Part shown: in pieces, positions 11,400 through 22,472 of the stretch
How the letters are laid out: each line of letters begins with the position of its first letter
Numbering within the stretch: position 1 is the first letter of the stretch
Assembly (NCBI RefSeq): GCF_007992195.1
Contig: NZ_BJZU01000002.1
Location: forward strand, 1 to 64,000
Direction: 5' to 3'
DNA length: 64,000 bases
Source: Methylobacterium oxalidis
GTDB lineage: Bacteria > Pseudomonadota > Alphaproteobacteria > Rhizobiales > Beijerinckiaceae
Position numbers and translations under genes: made by a program
The notes under the pieces: model-generated
Databases searched by the model: none
What the model was told of the DNA's origin: nothing
What the model saw: only the letters and a program-made list of their open reading frames with translations

Positions 11400-12469
11400 G
11401 GGGCACTCTCGCGCGCCAGCGCCTCCCGCTCGCGCAGGGTCTCGATCATGTCGAGCACGCGCACGACCTGACCGGCGATGTCCCACCAGCCGGGCGTGGC
11501 CGCCGGCGCCGGCACCGCCGCGACGGCGGCGACCAGGAAGGCCGTCTCCGGAAGGCAGGGCGCCGAGATGCCTGCAGCGGACCGCGGAACGGCCGCCCGC
11601 AGCAGGAGCGTTGCCTTGCGCCGGCCGGGGACGCGGGCGCGCCCGCTCACCGAATCGAGTCCGGCGCGCTCGATCTCCCGGCCGATCTCCGCGTAGATCA
11701 GGCGCGCCGCGCGGATCGCGGGGCGGCAGCCCGCCGGGAGCGCCCCGATCCCCGCCTCCGAGCGTGCGTAGAGGACTTCGGCAGCCTCCAGCAGGCGCGT
11801 GACCAGTCTGCTGAGCGCCGGGCTCGCTGCGGGCGCGGCCAGGAAGGCGTCCGGATCGATGCCCTCTTCCGCGAGCCACCGCAGCGGCAGGTAGAGGCGG
11901 CCGGCGCGGGCGTCCTCGCCAACGTCGCGGGCGATGTTGGTGAGCTGCATCGCCACGCCGAGGTCGCAGGCCCGCGCCAGGGCGTCGGCTTCACGCACGC
12001 CCATGATCAGGGTCATCATGGCCCCGACCGAGGAGGCGACCCGCGCGCCATAGGCGCAGAGGTCGGAGAGGGTCTCGTAGCGGCGCCCGCCCGCGTCCCA
12101 GGCGAGCCCGTCGAGGAGCGCCTCCGGCAGGGCCCGCGGGATCGCGTGTGCGACGACGATGTCGGCGAGCGCCCGGTCGGCCGGGTTGTCGGCGGGCTCG
12201 CCGGCGTAAGCCCGCGCGAGCCTTGCCTGGAGCCGGGCGACCGCAGCGGCGGATGTGCCGGGCCGGGCCTCGTCCACCGCATCGTCCGAGTGGCGGCAGA
12301 ACGCGTAGAGCCCGTAGGCTGCGCGCCGCGTGCGCGGCGGCAGCAGCAGCGAGGCGGCGTAGAAGCTGCGCGAGCCCGCGCGGATCGATGCCCGGCAGGC
12401 GGCGTGGTCGCCCTCGCTCGCGAAAGGCTCCGCCGAGGGCTCGGCGATGTCAGGCGAAGACGCGCGCAT
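11396..12469 (-). CDS. crtB: phytoene synthase
   Basis: 357 residues. Condenses two geranylgeranyl diphosphates to phytoene, the first carotenoid step. The two Asp-rich substrate/Mg motifs are visible: DDAVDE (about residues 62-67) and DVGED (about 180), along with AMQLTNIARDVGED. The ATG lies inside the end of crtI (20-nt overlap), giving a coupled crtI-crtB pair. The C-terminal 70 residues are Ala/Pro-rich and less conserved. Confidence 0.95.
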   Translation of the reverse strand: MRASSPDIAEPSAEPFASEGDHAACRASIRAGSRSFYAASLLLPPRTRRAAYGLYAFCRHSDDAVDEARPGTSAAAVARLQARLARAYAGEPADNPADRALADIVVAHAIPRALPEALLDGLAWDAGGRRYETLSDLCAYGARVASSVGAMMTLIMGVREADALARACDLGVAMQLTNIARDVGEDARAGRLYLPLRWLAEEGIDPDAFLAAPAASPALSRLVTRLLEAAEVLYARSEAGIGALPAGCRPAIRAARLIYAEIGREIERAGLDSVSGRARVPGRRKATLLLRAAVPRSAAGISAPCLPETAFLVAAVAAVPAPAATPGWWDIAGQVVRVLDMIETLREREALARESAP

Positions 12470-13982
12470 CCGGCACCACCCGATCGAGGACCTTGGCCGA
12501 GGAAAGCACGCCGGGAAGCCCGGCGCCCGGATGGGTGCCGGCCCCGACGAGGAAGAGATTTCGCACGTCCTCGGACGCGTTGTGCGGCCGGAACCAGGCC
12601 GACTGCGTGAGGAGGGGCTCCAGGCCGAACCCGGAGCCGCGGAAGCTCAGGAAATCGTCGGCGAAATCGCGCGGCGTCGTCAGTCTTGAGGTCACCAGCG
12701 CTTCCGACAGGCCGGGCAGCAGGCTCGCTTCCAGGTGCTCGGCGATGCGCCGGCGATACGGCTCGGCGCAGGTGCTCCAGTCCTGCCCGCCGGCGAGGTT
12801 CGGCACCGGTGAGAGCACGTAGAAGGCGTCGTGGCCGGGCGGGGCCAGCAGCGGGTCAGTCGCGGTCGGCCGATGCAGATACAGGCTGAAATCCTCGGCC
12901 AGCAGCTTGCGCCCGAAGATGTCGGCGATGAGCTCGCGGTAGCGCGGCCCCATCAGGATCGTGTGGTGGGCCACGTCCGGGTATTTGCGCCGGGTGCCGA
13001 AGTACCAGACGAACAGGCCCATCGAGGAGCTCGCGCTCTCGATCCGCGCGTCGCTCCAGCGGCGGCGCGCCTGCGGCGGCAGCAGCCGGCGATAGGTGAA
13101 GGCCGAGTCGGCGTTCGAGACCACGATGTCGGCGTCGATCACCTCGCCCGATGCCAGCCGGACGCCGACCGCTCGGGAACCCTCCAGGCGGATCTCCGCC
13201 ACCTCCGCGCCGCAGCGCAGCTGCCCCCCCTGCCCTCGGATCAGCCCTGCCAGCCCATCGACGAGGCGACCGGTGCCGCCCATCGCGAAATGGACGCCCC
13301 AGCGCCGCTCCAGATGCGCGATCAGGCAGTAGATGGCGCTCGCCCGAAAGGGGCTGCCGCCGATCAGCAGCGGGTGGAAGCTGAAGATGGTGCGCAGCCG
13401 CTCGTCGCGGATGTGGCGAGCGACCTCGCGGTAGACGCTGCGGTGGCCGCCGAGGCGGATGAGGTCCGGCGCGATCCGCAGCATGTCCCGAACGCTGCCG
13501 AACGGCACGTGGCCGAGTTCCTCGAAGCCGACGCGGCAGATCTCGCGGCTGCGTGCCATGAACCGCTCGTATCCGGGTACGTCGGCACGCGAGAACCGCG
13601 CCACCTCGGCGCGCATGGCCGCCTCGTCGCCGCTGTAGTCGAAGGTGGCGCCGTCCTCGAAGCGGATGCGGTAGAACGGCGTCATCGGCACGAGGTGCAC
13701 GTCGTCGGAAAGGCTCCGCCCGCACAGAGCCCACAGCTCCTCGAACAGGAAGGGTGCGGTGACGATGGTCGGGCCCGCGTCGAAGGTGAAACCATCCTGG
13801 CGGTGTACCCGCGCCCGACCGCCGAGCTGGCCGAGCCGTTCGAGCACCGTGACCCGATAGCCCCGCGCTCCGAGCCGCACAGCCGCCGCGAGCCCGCCGA
13901 AGCCGCTGCCGATGACGAGCGCGCGGGGGCGACGTTCGAGGCCGCCTCTGTCATAATTAATGGACCGATCGATCGTCAGCAT
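12450..13982 (-). CDS. crtI: phytoene desaturase
   Basis: 510 residues from ATG 13982. FAD-dependent desaturation of phytoene towards neurosporene or lycopene. The dinucleotide-binding fold is at residues 20-50 (VIGSGFGGLAAAVRLGARG, ending in an acidic VTVLE). The family C-terminal signature HPGAGLPGVLSSAKV is complete. A TTG 36 nt upstream is an alternative start. The gap to bchO is 59 nt, the second largest inside the minus-strand run. Confidence 0.95.
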   Translation of the reverse strand: MLTIDRSINYDRGGLERRPRALVIGSGFGGLAAAVRLGARGYRVTVLERLGQLGGRARVHRQDGFTFDAGPTIVTAPFLFEELWALCGRSLSDDVHLVPMTPFYRIRFEDGATFDYSGDEAAMRAEVARFSRADVPGYERFMARSREICRVGFEELGHVPFGSVRDMLRIAPDLIRLGGHRSVYREVARHIRDERLRTIFSFHPLLIGGSPFRASAIYCLIAHLERRWGVHFAMGGTGRLVDGLAGLIRGQGGQLRCGAEVAEIRLEGSRAVGVRLASGEVIDADIVVSNADSAFTYRRLLPPQARRRWSDARIESASSSMGLFVWYFGTRRKYPDVAHHTILMGPRYRELIADIFGRKLLAEDFSLYLHRPTATDPLLAPPGHDAFYVLSPVPNLAGGQDWSTCAEPYRRRIAEHLEASLLPGLSEALVTSRLTTPRDFADDFLSFRGSGFGLEPLLTQSAWFRPHNASEDVRNLFLVGAGTHPGAGLPGVLSSAKVLDRVVPDARVFA

Positions 13983-14041
13983 TGTTGGACAGTAAGGTTG
14001 CAGAGAGGTCGGTGGCAAGGCGGTTGGCTGAACGGCCGTGC

Positions 14042-14977
14042 TCAGGCCGCCGGATCCTCCTCGTGGATGATGCCGGCCGCCTCGGCCTCTTGAAAAATCG
14101 TCTCGGCGACGCGCTCCGGCGCCTCCTCATGGGCAAGGTGGCCGAGGCCGCGTATCAGTTCCACGCGCGCGTCCGCCAGCCGGTCGCGCACGGCGAAGGC
14201 CGTCTCGGGCAGGATCGCCCGGTCCTCGCTCCCGACGACGAGGAGGGCGCGGGGCTTCAGCGCGGGCAAGTCGCGGTCGAGAGCGTCGAGGTTCCAGTTC
14301 GCCATCATGCCGAGGGCGCCCGCGATGTGGCCGGGCTTGCGGAACAGGCGCCGGTAGAGATCGAGCCCGTCCCCGTCGAGGCGGGAGCCGGTGCCCCGGA
14401 TCAGGCGCTCGACGGCGGCACGGTCGGCCGACCACGCGAAGATGCGCGGCGTCACCGGGTTCAGGAACAGCATCCGGGCCATCCCGGGGAAGACGAGGCC
14501 GGCCATGCCGGGGAAGGGCTTGAGGGCGCCGTTCAGCGCCACGAGGAGACGGGGGGCGAGGCCGCCGTCGAGGCAGGCGCGGGCGAGGATCGCGGCGCCG
14601 GCCGAGTGGCCGACGACGACGGCCGGCGCGCAGCCGACCGCCTCGGCGAGCCCGATGATCGCCGCCGCCATGCCGGGCAGTGACAGGCGCCTGTCCGGCA
14701 GCGGATCCGTGAAGCCGTGACCCGGCAGGTCCGGGGCCACCACGCGGAAGCGCTCGGCGAGGCGCGGCATCAGCCCGCGCCAGGAATGGGTCGCGGCGCC
14801 GGTGCCGTGAACGAGCAGGAGCGCGGGCGCGCCCTCCGGGCCGAGTTCCTGCACGTGCCAGGCCAGCCCGGCGGCCCTGACGAAGCGGCTCGCGCCGCGG
14901 TTCGGCCAGTCGCGGCCCTCCGCATCCCAGAGCGGTCGATCCTCCCGGTAATGGACCATGGCGGCTCCGGCACTCAC
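14042..14977 (-). CDS. bchO: magnesium-chelatase-associated alpha/beta hydrolase BchO
   Basis: 311 residues. Alpha/beta hydrolase that accompanies bchI and bchD in photosynthesis clusters; its precise role in Mg-porphyrin synthesis is not settled. Oxyanion-region motif LLVHGTGAATHSW, nucleophile elbow VVGHSAGAA and the late GLGHLAHEEAPE with the catalytic His are visible. The GTG start overlaps the bchD stop (GTGA). An internal ATG at 14959 is an alternative. Confidence 0.92.
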   Translation of the reverse strand: MSAGAAMVHYREDRPLWDAEGRDWPNRGASRFVRAAGLAWHVQELGPEGAPALLLVHGTGAATHSWRGLMPRLAERFRVVAPDLPGHGFTDPLPDRRLSLPGMAAAIIGLAEAVGCAPAVVVGHSAGAAILARACLDGGLAPRLLVALNGALKPFPGMAGLVFPGMARMLFLNPVTPRIFAWSADRAAVERLIRGTGSRLDGDGLDLYRRLFRKPGHIAGALGMMANWNLDALDRDLPALKPRALLVVGSEDRAILPETAFAVRDRLADARVELIRGLGHLAHEEAPERVAETIFQEAEAAGIIHEEDPAA

Positions 14978-16692
14978 GAGGCCACCGCGCGCACCGCGGC
15001 GCCGAGTCTCGCGGCGTCGGCCTGCGGCAGAGGCAGGTAGCGCGCGGCCATCGCCTCCGCGAGGCGCCGCGCCGTCTCCGAGGGCCGGGCGGCGGTGTCG
15101 ACGAGGAGAGCGGGCAGCCCCTCGCTGCGGAAGGCGCGCGCGGCCGCTAGCGCGTCCTCGCCCGCCCGCCCCCGGCCGGGCTCACCGGAGCGGGCGACGT
15201 TCGCCCGCCCGTCCGTCAGGAGCACGACGAGAGGCGAGCCGCCGCCACGCCGCACGGAGAGCGCGAGCAGGAGCGCCGCGTCGAGGCCGGCCGCGAGCGG
15301 CGTGCCGCCGCCTCCGGGCAGGCCGGCCAGCCCGCGCTTGGCCCGCACCAGCGAGCGCGTCGGCGGCAGGACGATGTCCGCCCCGGCGCCGCGGAACGCC
15401 AGGAGGGCAACCCGGTCGCGCCGGGCATAGGATTCGGCGAGCAGGCCCTCGACGGCGCCCTTGGCCTCCGCCAGCCGCTCGATGGCCGCAGAGCCGGACG
15501 CGTCGACGGCGAAGATCGTGGTGGTCTCGCTGCGTCTGCGGAAGCGCGCAACGCGGATATCGTCGCCGCGGATGACGATCGGCTGCTGCGGGCGCCGTGC
15601 AGAAGCGCGTAGCTTCTGCCAGGGAGCGGCGGCCCGCAGGGTTGCCACGAGATCGAGGCGGCCGCGGCGCGGGTCGCCCGCCCGGCTGCCCTCGCGGCGC
15701 CCTGCCCGGTCCGAGGCGGCCCGGGATCCCGCGCGGCCGGCCGAGGCGTTGCGGACGCGGCCCGCCGCCAGGAGGGCGAGGAGCCCGGGCGGGAGCGCGG
15801 CGCGGACAGCCTCCAGTACCACGTCGTCGAGGGCGCGGTCGGCACCGTCCTGCCCGTCCTCCGGCGCATCGTCCGGCCGCTCCGATCGCTCCGGCGGCGG
15901 AGGCGCGGCCTCCGGGATGCGCGTCGCGCGGGGGGCGAGGACGAGCCGGGCGGCCTCGACGATGTGGGCCTCGCCCGGCTCGGCCGCGCCGTCGCGCAGG
16001 GCCGCGAGGCGGGCGACCCTGAGCGCGAGGATCGGCGCGCGCAGCGAGTCGACGCCGAGGGCGGCAGCAGCGGAGCAGAGGGCTTCGACGGCGCGCACGG
16101 TATCAGGATCCGGCGCGATGATCTCGGTGGCGGTGGCCCCCTCGCCTTCCGGCGCGATGTCGCGGATGCCGACCGTCTCGAGATCGATACGGAAGGCGAG
16201 GCGGTCGAGGAGCGCGTCGGGCGGCGCCTCGTCCGCCTCTCCCTCGTCGAGAAGGATCAGGCCGAACCGGGCCGGCAGACAGACGTCGAGCCCCTCTCGT
16301 GCGAGAGCGGCGATGCCCGTGTCGAGGCAGGCGGCGAGGCGGGCCGCGGTGCCCGCGTCGAGGCGCTCGGCCATCGGCACGATCAGGACGCCGCCATGGG
16401 CCTCCGCGAGCAATCCGCGCTGCAGGACGGGGCGGCCGGCACCGAGCGTCGCGGGCAGGTCGAGACCGCCGAGGAGGCGATCGTCGGCGATGGCCACCGG
16501 CATCCGCCGGACGGGGCTGCCCGTGCCGAGTGCGGCGCGGAACGCGGCCAGCCACGCCTCGCGCACCGGACCGGGCCGGGCCCGCAGCCGGACGCCGCCG
16601 CAGCCGTGCGGGTCGGCGGCCAGCAGCGCGGCGACCCGCAGGGCGATCGTCCAGGCCGCCCGGCCGGCCTCCGGCTCGGGCGGCGCGCTCAC
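14974..16692 (-). CDS. bchD: magnesium chelatase subunit D
   Basis: 572 residues. Works with BchI as an AAA+ double ring that drives Mg insertion into protoporphyrin IX by BchH. The N-terminal AAA-like region is degenerate, as usual for BchD. A basic, low-complexity linker follows. The C-terminal VWA domain has the MIDAS motif FAVDASGSA (about 400) and [11 protein letters not shown]. The GTG start overlaps the bchI stop (GTGA), and its own stop overlaps bchO the same way, so I, D and O are one translationally coupled block. Confidence 0.95.
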   Translation of the reverse strand: MSAPPEPEAGRAAWTIALRVAALLAADPHGCGGVRLRARPGPVREAWLAAFRAALGTGSPVRRMPVAIADDRLLGGLDLPATLGAGRPVLQRGLLAEAHGGVLIVPMAERLDAGTAARLAACLDTGIAALAREGLDVCLPARFGLILLDEGEADEAPPDALLDRLAFRIDLETVGIRDIAPEGEGATATEIIAPDPDTVRAVEALCSAAAALGVDSLRAPILALRVARLAALRDGAAEPGEAHIVEAARLVLAPRATRIPEAAPPPPERSERPDDAPEDGQDGADRALDDVVLEAVRAALPPGLLALLAAGRVRNASAGRAGSRAASDRAGRREGSRAGDPRRGRLDLVATLRAAAPWQKLRASARRPQQPIVIRGDDIRVARFRRRSETTTIFAVDASGSAAIERLAEAKGAVEGLLAESYARRDRVALLAFRGAGADIVLPPTRSLVRAKRGLAGLPGGGGTPLAAGLDAALLLALSVRRGGGSPLVVLLTDGRANVARSGEPGRGRAGEDALAAARAFRSEGLPALLVDTAARPSETARRLAEAMAARYLPLPQADAARLGAAVRAVAS

Positions 16693-17843
16693 GGCAGCAC
16701 CTCTGCCACGGCGCGGGCGACCCGGGCGGTCGAACCCGCCTCGTCGAGGGGATTGCGGCGCAGCCGGTGCCGCAGGGAGGCGGGCGCCACGGCACGGATC
16801 TCGTCGATTCCGACGCGCTCTCGGCCGTCGAGGGCGGCGAGCGCCCTGGCGGCGCGCATCAGGGTCAGCTCGCCGCGCAGGCCGTCCGTGCCGAGGGCGA
16901 GGCAGAGGCGGGCCGCGGCCTCTAGGCTCGCGTCCGGCACGACGACGTCCGCGACGCGGGCCCGTGCCGCCGTGATCCGCCGCCGGAGCGCCTTCTCGGC
17001 GCCGGCATGCGCGGCGGCAAAGCCGGTGGGGTCGCGCTCGAAGGCGTCGCGGCGGCGCACCACCTCGATCCGCGTCGGGATGTCGGTCGGCGTCGTCACC
17101 TCGACGGCGAGGCCGAAACGGTCGAGGAGCTGGGGCCGCAGCTCGCCCTCCTCCGGATTGCCGCTGCCGACGAGCACGAAGCGGGCCGGGTGGCGCAGGC
17201 TCAGACCCTCGCGCTCGACGGTGTTGACGCCGGAGGCGGCGACGTCGAGCAAGAGGTCCACGAGGTGATCCTCCAGGAGGTTCACCTCGTCGATGTAGAG
17301 GAAGCCGCGGTTGGCGCGGGCGAGGAGCCCGGGCTCGAACGCCTTGATGCCGGCGGCGAGCGCCCGCTCGAGGTCGAGGGCACCGACCACCCTGTCCTCG
17401 GTGGCGCCGAGCGGCAGGTCGACGACGGGCACCGGGACCAAGCGTCCCTGGCGCACGAGGCCGGCGGCGCAGTGCGGGCAGGCGGCAGCCGGGGCGGCCG
17501 GATCGCAGGAATAGGGGCAGCCTGCCACCGCGCGCATCGGCGGCAGCAGGGCCGCGAGCGCCCGGATCGCGGTCGACTTGCCGGTGCCCCTGTCGCCGAG
17601 CGCGAGCACGCCGCCGATGCTCGGGTCGACGGCCGCGATGAGCAGAGCCCGCTTCATCTCGTCCTGCCCGACGATCGCCGAGAAGGGGAAGGCCGGCGTC
17701 GCCTCCTCCGCGGCGATCGAGGCTGGCCGCGGACGCGGCGCGGACTTGCGGACGCCCGGCTTCGACGGGACGGGCATCGCCCCCGCCTCCCCGATATCGG
17801 GCTCGGGCGCCGTCGCGGGAGGGGAACGTTCGTCGAGGGTCAT
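16689..17843 (-). CDS. bchI: magnesium chelatase ATPase subunit I
   Basis: 384 residues. AAA+ motor of Mg chelatase. Walker [10 protein letters not shown] at residues 83-91 and Walker [12 protein letters not shown]; the [19 protein letters not shown] stretch matches sensor 1/arginine-finger sequences of the family. The first 50 residues before [14 protein letters not shown] are a Pro-rich extension, so the start may be M23. It begins 4 nt after the hemA stop. Confidence 0.97.
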   Translation of the reverse strand: MTLDERSPPATAPEPDIGEAGAMPVPSKPGVRKSAPRPRPASIAAEEATPAFPFSAIVGQDEMKRALLIAAVDPSIGGVLALGDRGTGKSTAIRALAALLPPMRAVAGCPYSCDPAAPAAACPHCAAGLVRQGRLVPVPVVDLPLGATEDRVVGALDLERALAAGIKAFEPGLLARANRGFLYIDEVNLLEDHLVDLLLDVAASGVNTVEREGLSLRHPARFVLVGSGNPEEGELRPQLLDRFGLAVEVTTPTDIPTRIEVVRRRDAFERDPTGFAAAHAGAEKALRRRITAARARVADVVVPDASLEAAARLCLALGTDGLRGELTLMRAARALAALDGRERVGIDEIRAVAPASLRHRLRRNPLDEAGSTARVARAVAEVLP

Positions 17844-17847
17844 GGCC

Positions 17848-19065
17848 CTACTCCGCTGCCACCTTCTCCAGCCCGATGCGCCGCCAGATCGTGGCGAGCG
17901 CGGTGACCAGATGGTCGATGTCCTCGTCGGTGTGCAGCGGCGATGGCGTGATGCGCAGCCGTTCCGTTCCGCGCGGCACGGTCGGGTAATTGATCGGCTG
18001 CACGTAGATGCCGAACTCGTCGAGGAGCGCGTCGCTGATCGCCTTGCAGAGCACGGGGTCGCAGACCATCACCGGCACGATGTGGCTGCGGTTGGCCAGC
18101 GTGGGGATGCCGGCCGCATCGAGGCAGGCGCGCACCCGCCGGACCCGGTCCTGGTGGCGGGCCCGCTCGGCGCTGCTCTGCTTCAGGTGGCGGATGCTCG
18201 CCGCCGCCCCCGCCGCCACGGCCGGCGGCAGCGACGTCGTGAAGATGAAGCCCGAGGCGAAGCTGCGCACGAAGTCGCAGAGCTTGGCCGAGCCCGTGAT
18301 GTAGCCGCCGTGCACCGCGAACGCCTTGCCGAGCGTCCCCTCGATCACGTCGAGGCGGTGGGCGAGTCCTTGCCGCTCCGAGATGCCGCCGCCCCGCGCG
18401 CCGTAGAGGCCGACCGCGTGGACCTCGTCGAGGTAGGTGAGCGCCCCGTGAGCCTCGGCGACGTCGCAGATCTCGGCGATCGGCGCGATGTCCCCGTCCA
18501 TCGAGTAGACGGACTCGAAGGCCACGAGCTTCGGCCGGCCGGGCTCCACGAGGCGCAGCTTGCGGTCGAGGTCGTCCGGATCGTTGTGGCGGAAGATCTG
18601 GCGCTCGGCCCGGCTCGCGCGGATGCCCTCGATCATCGAGGCGTGATTGCCCTCGTCCGAGAGCACCACGCAGCCCGGGAGCTTGCCGGCGAGCGTGCCG
18701 AGCGCCGCCCAGTTCGAGACGTAGCCCGAGGTGAAGAGGAGCGCTGCCTCCTTGCCGTGGAGGTCGGCGAGCTCGCGCTCGAGGAGCACGTGGTAGTGGT
18801 TGGTGCCCGAGATGTTGCGGGTGCCGCCCGCCCCCGCGCCGCAGCGGTCGAGCGCCTCGTGCATCGCCGCGAGCACCGCCGGGTGCTGGCCCATGCCGAG
18901 ATAGTCGTTCGAGCACCACACCGTGACCGGCCGCATGCCCCCGGGGTGATGGTGCATGGCGTGCGGGAAGCGCCCTGCCTGCCGCTCCAGGTCTGTGAAG
19001 ACGCGGTAGCGCCCCTCGCGGTGCAGGCCGTTCAGCTCGGTGGCGAAGAAGGCTTCGTAGTCCAT
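17848..19065 (-). CDS. hemA: 5-aminolevulinate synthase
   Basis: 405 residues. PLP enzyme condensing glycine and succinyl-CoA to ALA, the first committed tetrapyrrole step by the C4 pathway. The sequence shows the family core: [37 protein letters not shown], and the PLP-lysine region [15 protein letters not shown]. Start ATG 19065 follows AAGGGGAG. It sits inside the photosynthesis run between puhE and bchI, so ALA supply is linked to pigment synthesis. A second housekeeping copy elsewhere is possible. Confidence 0.97.
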   Translation of the reverse strand: MDYEAFFATELNGLHREGRYRVFTDLERQAGRFPHAMHHHPGGMRPVTVWCSNDYLGMGQHPAVLAAMHEALDRCGAGAGGTRNISGTNHYHVLLERELADLHGKEAALLFTSGYVSNWAALGTLAGKLPGCVVLSDEGNHASMIEGIRASRAERQIFRHNDPDDLDRKLRLVEPGRPKLVAFESVYSMDGDIAPIAEICDVAEAHGALTYLDEVHAVGLYGARGGGISERQGLAHRLDVIEGTLGKAFAVHGGYITGSAKLCDFVRSFASGFIFTTSLPPAVAAGAAASIRHLKQSSAERARHQDRVRRVRACLDAAGIPTLANRSHIVPVMVCDPVLCKAISDALLDEFGIYVQPINYPTVPRGTERLRITPSPLHTDEDIDHLVTALATIWRRIGLEKVAAE

Positions 19066-19127
19066 CGCGGGCTCCCCTTCCCTGGTGACTGTCGCGGGTT
19101 CTTCTGCAGGTTCTCTGGCCCGCGGGC

Positions 19128-19952
19128 TCAGGCGGCGTCTCGGTGGCCGATCTCGGCCGGCTCGGATGTCGTGACGGCGATGGCGGCGCCCTTGCCCCGC
19201 GCCGGCAGGCTCCAGCTCCAGAGTGCGGCCGCGGGCAGCGGCAGCATCAGGAACCAGTGCTCCAGGGTGGCGAGCGCCGTCAGGGTGGTGAGGATGGTGA
19301 AGCCCACCACCTCGAAGGCCGCGGCCTCCTCGGCGAGCGCGGCCCGCCCGAGGAGAGCTGCGATCACGGTGGCGAGGCTCACCGAGATCGGGAACAGCGG
19401 GTTCATCGGCCGCTTGCGGAGGTAGCAGCCGAGATAGCTGAGATGGTCGGGCAGGAACTCGGCGTTCAGGTTGCGCACGCCGAGGAACATGTTGAGGCGC
19501 GCCGAGAGGTTCATCCCCCACAGGATCAGGTAGGTCCAGAGGGCGAAGCGGTTCGGCGCGTCCCAGGTCAGAGCGAGGATCGCGAGACCGCCCGCCACGA
19601 TCGCGGCCTCGTGCCAGAGGCTCGCGGCGGCGGCCGCCCGGAACCGGTCGAACCCTCGCGTGCCCGGCGGGCAGGCGCGCGGGGCCGGCCCCGAGACGAA
19701 GCCCATGTAGTAGCTGATCTCCTGCCAGCCCCAGACCAGGAGCGCCGCCGTGAACGCCGTGAAGGCCCCCGCCTCGCTCGCGTCCCCCGCGCTCGCCCCG
19801 ATCGCGAGGAGCGCGGCGGCGAGCACGAGGCTCGCCCCCGCCATGCTCCAGCGGAAAGTATGACGCGGCAGATGGTCGAGCAGGATGATCAGCCCGGTGG
19901 AGAACCACCAGACCGCCACCGCGTAGAGGGCCGGCACGGCGTAGGGCGACAT
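19128..19952 (-). CDS. puhE: photosynthetic complex assembly protein PuhE (DUF3623)
   Basis: 274 residues, multi-span inner-membrane protein with about seven hydrophobic segments. Family sequences such as [16 protein letters not shown] near the N-terminus and [27 protein letters not shown] in the middle identify it. PuhE is needed for normal photosynthetic complex levels in Rhodobacter; the mechanism is unclear. It lies 10 nt after acsF and 62 nt before hemA. Confidence 0.92.
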   Translation of the reverse strand: MSPYAVPALYAVAVWWFSTGLIILLDHLPRHTFRWSMAGASLVLAAALLAIGASAGDASEAGAFTAFTAALLVWGWQEISYYMGFVSGPAPRACPPGTRGFDRFRAAAAASLWHEAAIVAGGLAILALTWDAPNRFALWTYLILWGMNLSARLNMFLGVRNLNAEFLPDHLSYLGCYLRKRPMNPLFPISVSLATVIAALLGRAALAEEAAAFEVVGFTILTTLTALATLEHWFLMLPLPAAALWSWSLPARGKGAAIAVTTSEPAEIGHRDAA

Positions 19953-19962
19953 CGGCGCCCCG

Positions 19963-21054
19963 CTACCAGACCGGCTGCAGGCGGATCTCCGCCGGCATCG
20001 GGTTGTCGCGGGCCGGCAGCAGCATCAGCCGGCCGAAGGCCAGCGCCGCGCGCGCCGCCTGCAGCGCGTGGCTCGCACGCCCCGCGAGCCCGCCCCGCGC
20101 CTTCGCCTCGGCGATCCGCTCGGAGCAGTCGAGCAACTCGTCGAGGAGCGCCTTGAAGCGCGGGTTGTCGAGATCGAGGGTCAGCGGGAAGGTCTGGCGC
20201 GAGATTTCCGAGGTGATGCGGAAGACCTTGAAGTCGTAGTCCGTCGGGTCGACCCCGAGGGCCTTGTGGAAGGCCGGCCGGCAATGGTCGCGCACGTACA
20301 TCGTCGCGAAAACCGCGAGCAGGAAGAACTTGATCCAGTAGCGGTTGACGCCGGTCGTCAGCTTCGGGTTGGCCCGCATCAGGAGGGCGAAGGCCTCCCC
20401 GTGGCGGAACTCGTCGTTGCACCACTTCTCGAACCACTTGAAGATCGGGTGGAAGCGGCGATCCGGGTTCTTCTCGAGTTCCCGGAAGATCGTGATGTAG
20501 CGCGCGTAGCCGATCTTCTCGGAGAGGTAGGTCGCGTAGAAGATGAACTTCGGACGGAAGAAGGTGTACTTCTTGGTCTTCGTCAGGAAGCCGAGATCGA
20601 CCCCGATCCCGAAATCCTTGAGCACGTCGTTGATGAAGCCGGCGTGGCGTGCCTCGTCACGGCTCATGAAGCCGAACAGCTCCTTGATGTCGGGGTTCTT
20701 GGCGCGCTTGCGCATCTCCGCGTAGAGCACGCAGCCCGAGAACTCGGCGGTGATCGACGAGACGAGGAAGTCGAGGAACTCCTTGCGCAGCTCCGGATCG
20801 AGGCCCGAGAGGTCGATGTCGAACTCCTCGTTGCGCACGAAGTGCCGCTTGTTCGGGTCGGCGCGCAGCTCGTCGATCAGGACGGTCCACTCGGCGCGCA
20901 CGGGCTCGACGTTCGTGCGGTCGAGCTCGTCGAAATCCGTCGTGTAGAAGCGCGGGCTGAGAAAGGTCGTCTCCTGGGCCGCCTTGGTCGATTCGTTGAC
21001 CGGGACCTTGGGAACGGGGTTCTGCGAGAGCGGATGCTTGATGGGCGCGTTCAC
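19963..21054 (-). CDS. acsF: aerobic Mg-protoporphyrin IX monomethyl ester oxidative cyclase
   Basis: 363 residues. Di-iron monooxygenase that forms ring E of bacteriochlorophyll using O2. Carboxylate/His ligand motifs are visible: a Glu in [26 protein letters not shown], and [13 protein letters not shown] start at 21054 overlaps the stop of orf101 (GTGA) and follows a strong GAGGAGGAG. The presence of AcsF, with no anaerobic BchE in the window, fits an aerobic phototroph. Confidence 0.97.
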   Translation of the reverse strand: MNAPIKHPLSQNPVPKVPVNESTKAAQETTFLSPRFYTTDFDELDRTNVEPVRAEWTVLIDELRADPNKRHFVRNEEFDIDLSGLDPELRKEFLDFLVSSITAEFSGCVLYAEMRKRAKNPDIKELFGFMSRDEARHAGFINDVLKDFGIGVDLGFLTKTKKYTFFRPKFIFYATYLSEKIGYARYITIFRELEKNPDRRFHPIFKWFEKWCNDEFRHGEAFALLMRANPKLTTGVNRYWIKFFLLAVFATMYVRDHCRPAFHKALGVDPTDYDFKVFRITSEISRQTFPLTLDLDNPRFKALLDELLDCSERIAEAKARGGLAGRASHALQAARAALAFGRLMLLPARDNPMPAEIRLQPVW

Positions 21055-21356
21055 AGTCTCCTCCTCTCGGTGAAGCTGACTTCGTAGAGCTCGGTCAGTT
21101 CGAGGTGACCGGCGAGCTTGGTCCAGAGGCGCTCGACGCGGCCCGCGCGGGTCACCGTGGCGGTGCGCTCGACCACGAGGCGCTCGCCGTAGGGCACCGA
21201 AGTCGGCGCATCGTGCACCTGCACCTCGTCGCCGGGCTCGATGTCGAAGGGCGCGTGCAGGCTGACATGGGCGTGCAGGGTCTCGGGCGTCTGCTCGATC
21301 TCGATGGTGCACGGCACCTCGACCGTGCGCCTCCCGTTGAGCCAGTCGATGATCAT
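21051..21356 (-). CDS. conserved small protein between puhC and acsF (orf101)
   Basis: 101 residues, starting [14 protein letters not shown]; soluble, beta-rich in appearance, no membrane span or Cys pair. It overlaps puhC upstream (ATGA) and acsF downstream (GTGA), so it is locked between a reaction-centre assembly factor and the cyclase. I do not know a function. Its place suggests a role in assembly or in the cyclase reaction, for example as an accessory to AcsF; this is inference from position only. Confidence 0.8.
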   Translation of the reverse strand: MIIDWLNGRRTVEVPCTIEIEQTPETLHAHVSLHAPFDIEPGDEVQVHDAPTSVPYGERLVVERTATVTRAGRVERLWTKLAGHLELTELYEVSFTERRRL

Positions 21357-21808
21357 CGGATCGTGCTCCCGTCTGTCAGAAGCCTCGCGAAGGCCGCGGC
21401 GTTGGTCGGCCCGAAAGCTTCGAGGTTGACGCGCCGGCCCGTCGCCGCGTCGGAGAGGGTCAGGCTGCCGTCGTCGTAGCGGGTGAGGCGGAAGGGCTCT
21501 TCGCGCCCGTGGCCCGCCCGCAGCCGCGCCTGCCCGAAGCCGCGCAGCGTCGCGCGCAGGAACCCGTCCTCGCCCGGCTGGACGGTGGCGACGAGCCGGT
21601 CGCTGCCCGCCTCGTGCAGGGTGATCGCCCCGTCGCTGCGGTCCTCGACCGTGAGCGCGAGGCTCGCGACCGGGTTCGCCTCGGGCTTCTGGGTGATGCC
21701 GACGCCGCCGGTGCGGCCGACGAAGACCGCCAGCATCGTGAAGCCGACCAGGGCGCCGGCACCGATGAGGGCCGGGGCCGCGACGGGGATGTGCTCGGCA
21801 TCGGACAT
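21353..21808 (-). CDS. puhC: photosynthetic complex assembly protein PuhC
   Basis: 151 residues. One N-terminal membrane span (about 12-30, [19 protein letters not shown]) followed by a periplasmic domain with [19 protein letters not shown], the family signature. In Rhodobacter capsulatus PuhC helps organise reaction centre and light-harvesting 1. ATG 21808 follows GAGGAGGTG. It lies 10 nt after puhB. Confidence 0.92.
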   Translation of the reverse strand: MSDAEHIPVAAPALIGAGALVGFTMLAVFVGRTGGVGITQKPEANPVASLALTVEDRSDGAITLHEAGSDRLVATVQPGEDGFLRATLRGFGQARLRAGHGREEPFRLTRYDDGSLTLSDAATGRRVNLEAFGPTNAAAFARLLTDGSTIR

Positions 21809-21818
21809 GGGCACCTCC

Positions 21819-22472
21819 TCAGCCGGCCACGGCGAGCCGCGGCGGGCGGCCCTGCAGACCTGCCTGCGGCCGCTCGGCGAGGATCGGCGTCGCGCTCTCC
21901 TCGTTCGCCCGCGCCGCCTCGATGGCCTGGGCGAGGAGCCGGGCCACCACCCGCGCCTCGGGCACCGAGCGCAACATCGGCTGCGGCTCGCTGAGCCGCC
22001 ACGGGCGGGCGTGGGGCCAGAGGTTGAGATAGGCGATGCGGGTGCCGGGCCGCAGGCGCACCGGCAGATCGCCGCTCCCGTCGGCGAAGGTGTGCAGGCC
22101 TGCATCCGCAATCATCGCGAAGGGCAGGTTCAGCGTCACCGGCAGGGCCATGCCGACCCGCATCACGATGCGGCGGCTGGTGATGGTGTAGACCGTGGTT
22201 CGGGCCGCGAGCCAGCCGAGCAGAGCGACCAGCGCGAGCGCGAGCCCGCAGGCGATGAGAGTCGGGCCGGCGGCGCGAAGGGCCTCGCCGGGACCGGCAT
22301 TCGGCAGCGCCTGCCAGAGGGTGAGGCCCGCGAACCACAGCGCGACGAGGCGCAGGTGCAGCACCCGCAGCATCATGCCGACGGCCGTGGGCCTTCCCTG
22401 CCAGAGGACGCGCTCGCCCTGCGGCAGCGGCCCGGGCAGTCCGTCGGGGATGGCCGGATCGCGGGCGCTCAC
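21819..22472 (-). CDS. puhB: photosynthetic complex assembly protein PuhB
   Basis: 217 residues. Starts in the cytoplasm with GERVLWQGRP, then has membrane spans at about 40-55 and 70-95, then a bacterial PH-like domain (YTITSRRIVMRVGMALPVTLNLPF). PuhB assists reaction-centre assembly. GTG start overlaps the puhA stop (GTGA). Confidence 0.93.
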   Translation of the reverse strand: MSARDPAIPDGLPGPLPQGERVLWQGRPTAVGMMLRVLHLRLVALWFAGLTLWQALPNAGPGEALRAAGPTLIACGLALALVALLGWLAARTTVYTITSRRIVMRVGMALPVTLNLPFAMIADAGLHTFADGSGDLPVRLRPGTRIAYLNLWPHARPWRLSEPQPMLRSVPEARVVARLLAQAIEAARANEESATPILAERPQAGLQGRPPRLAVAG

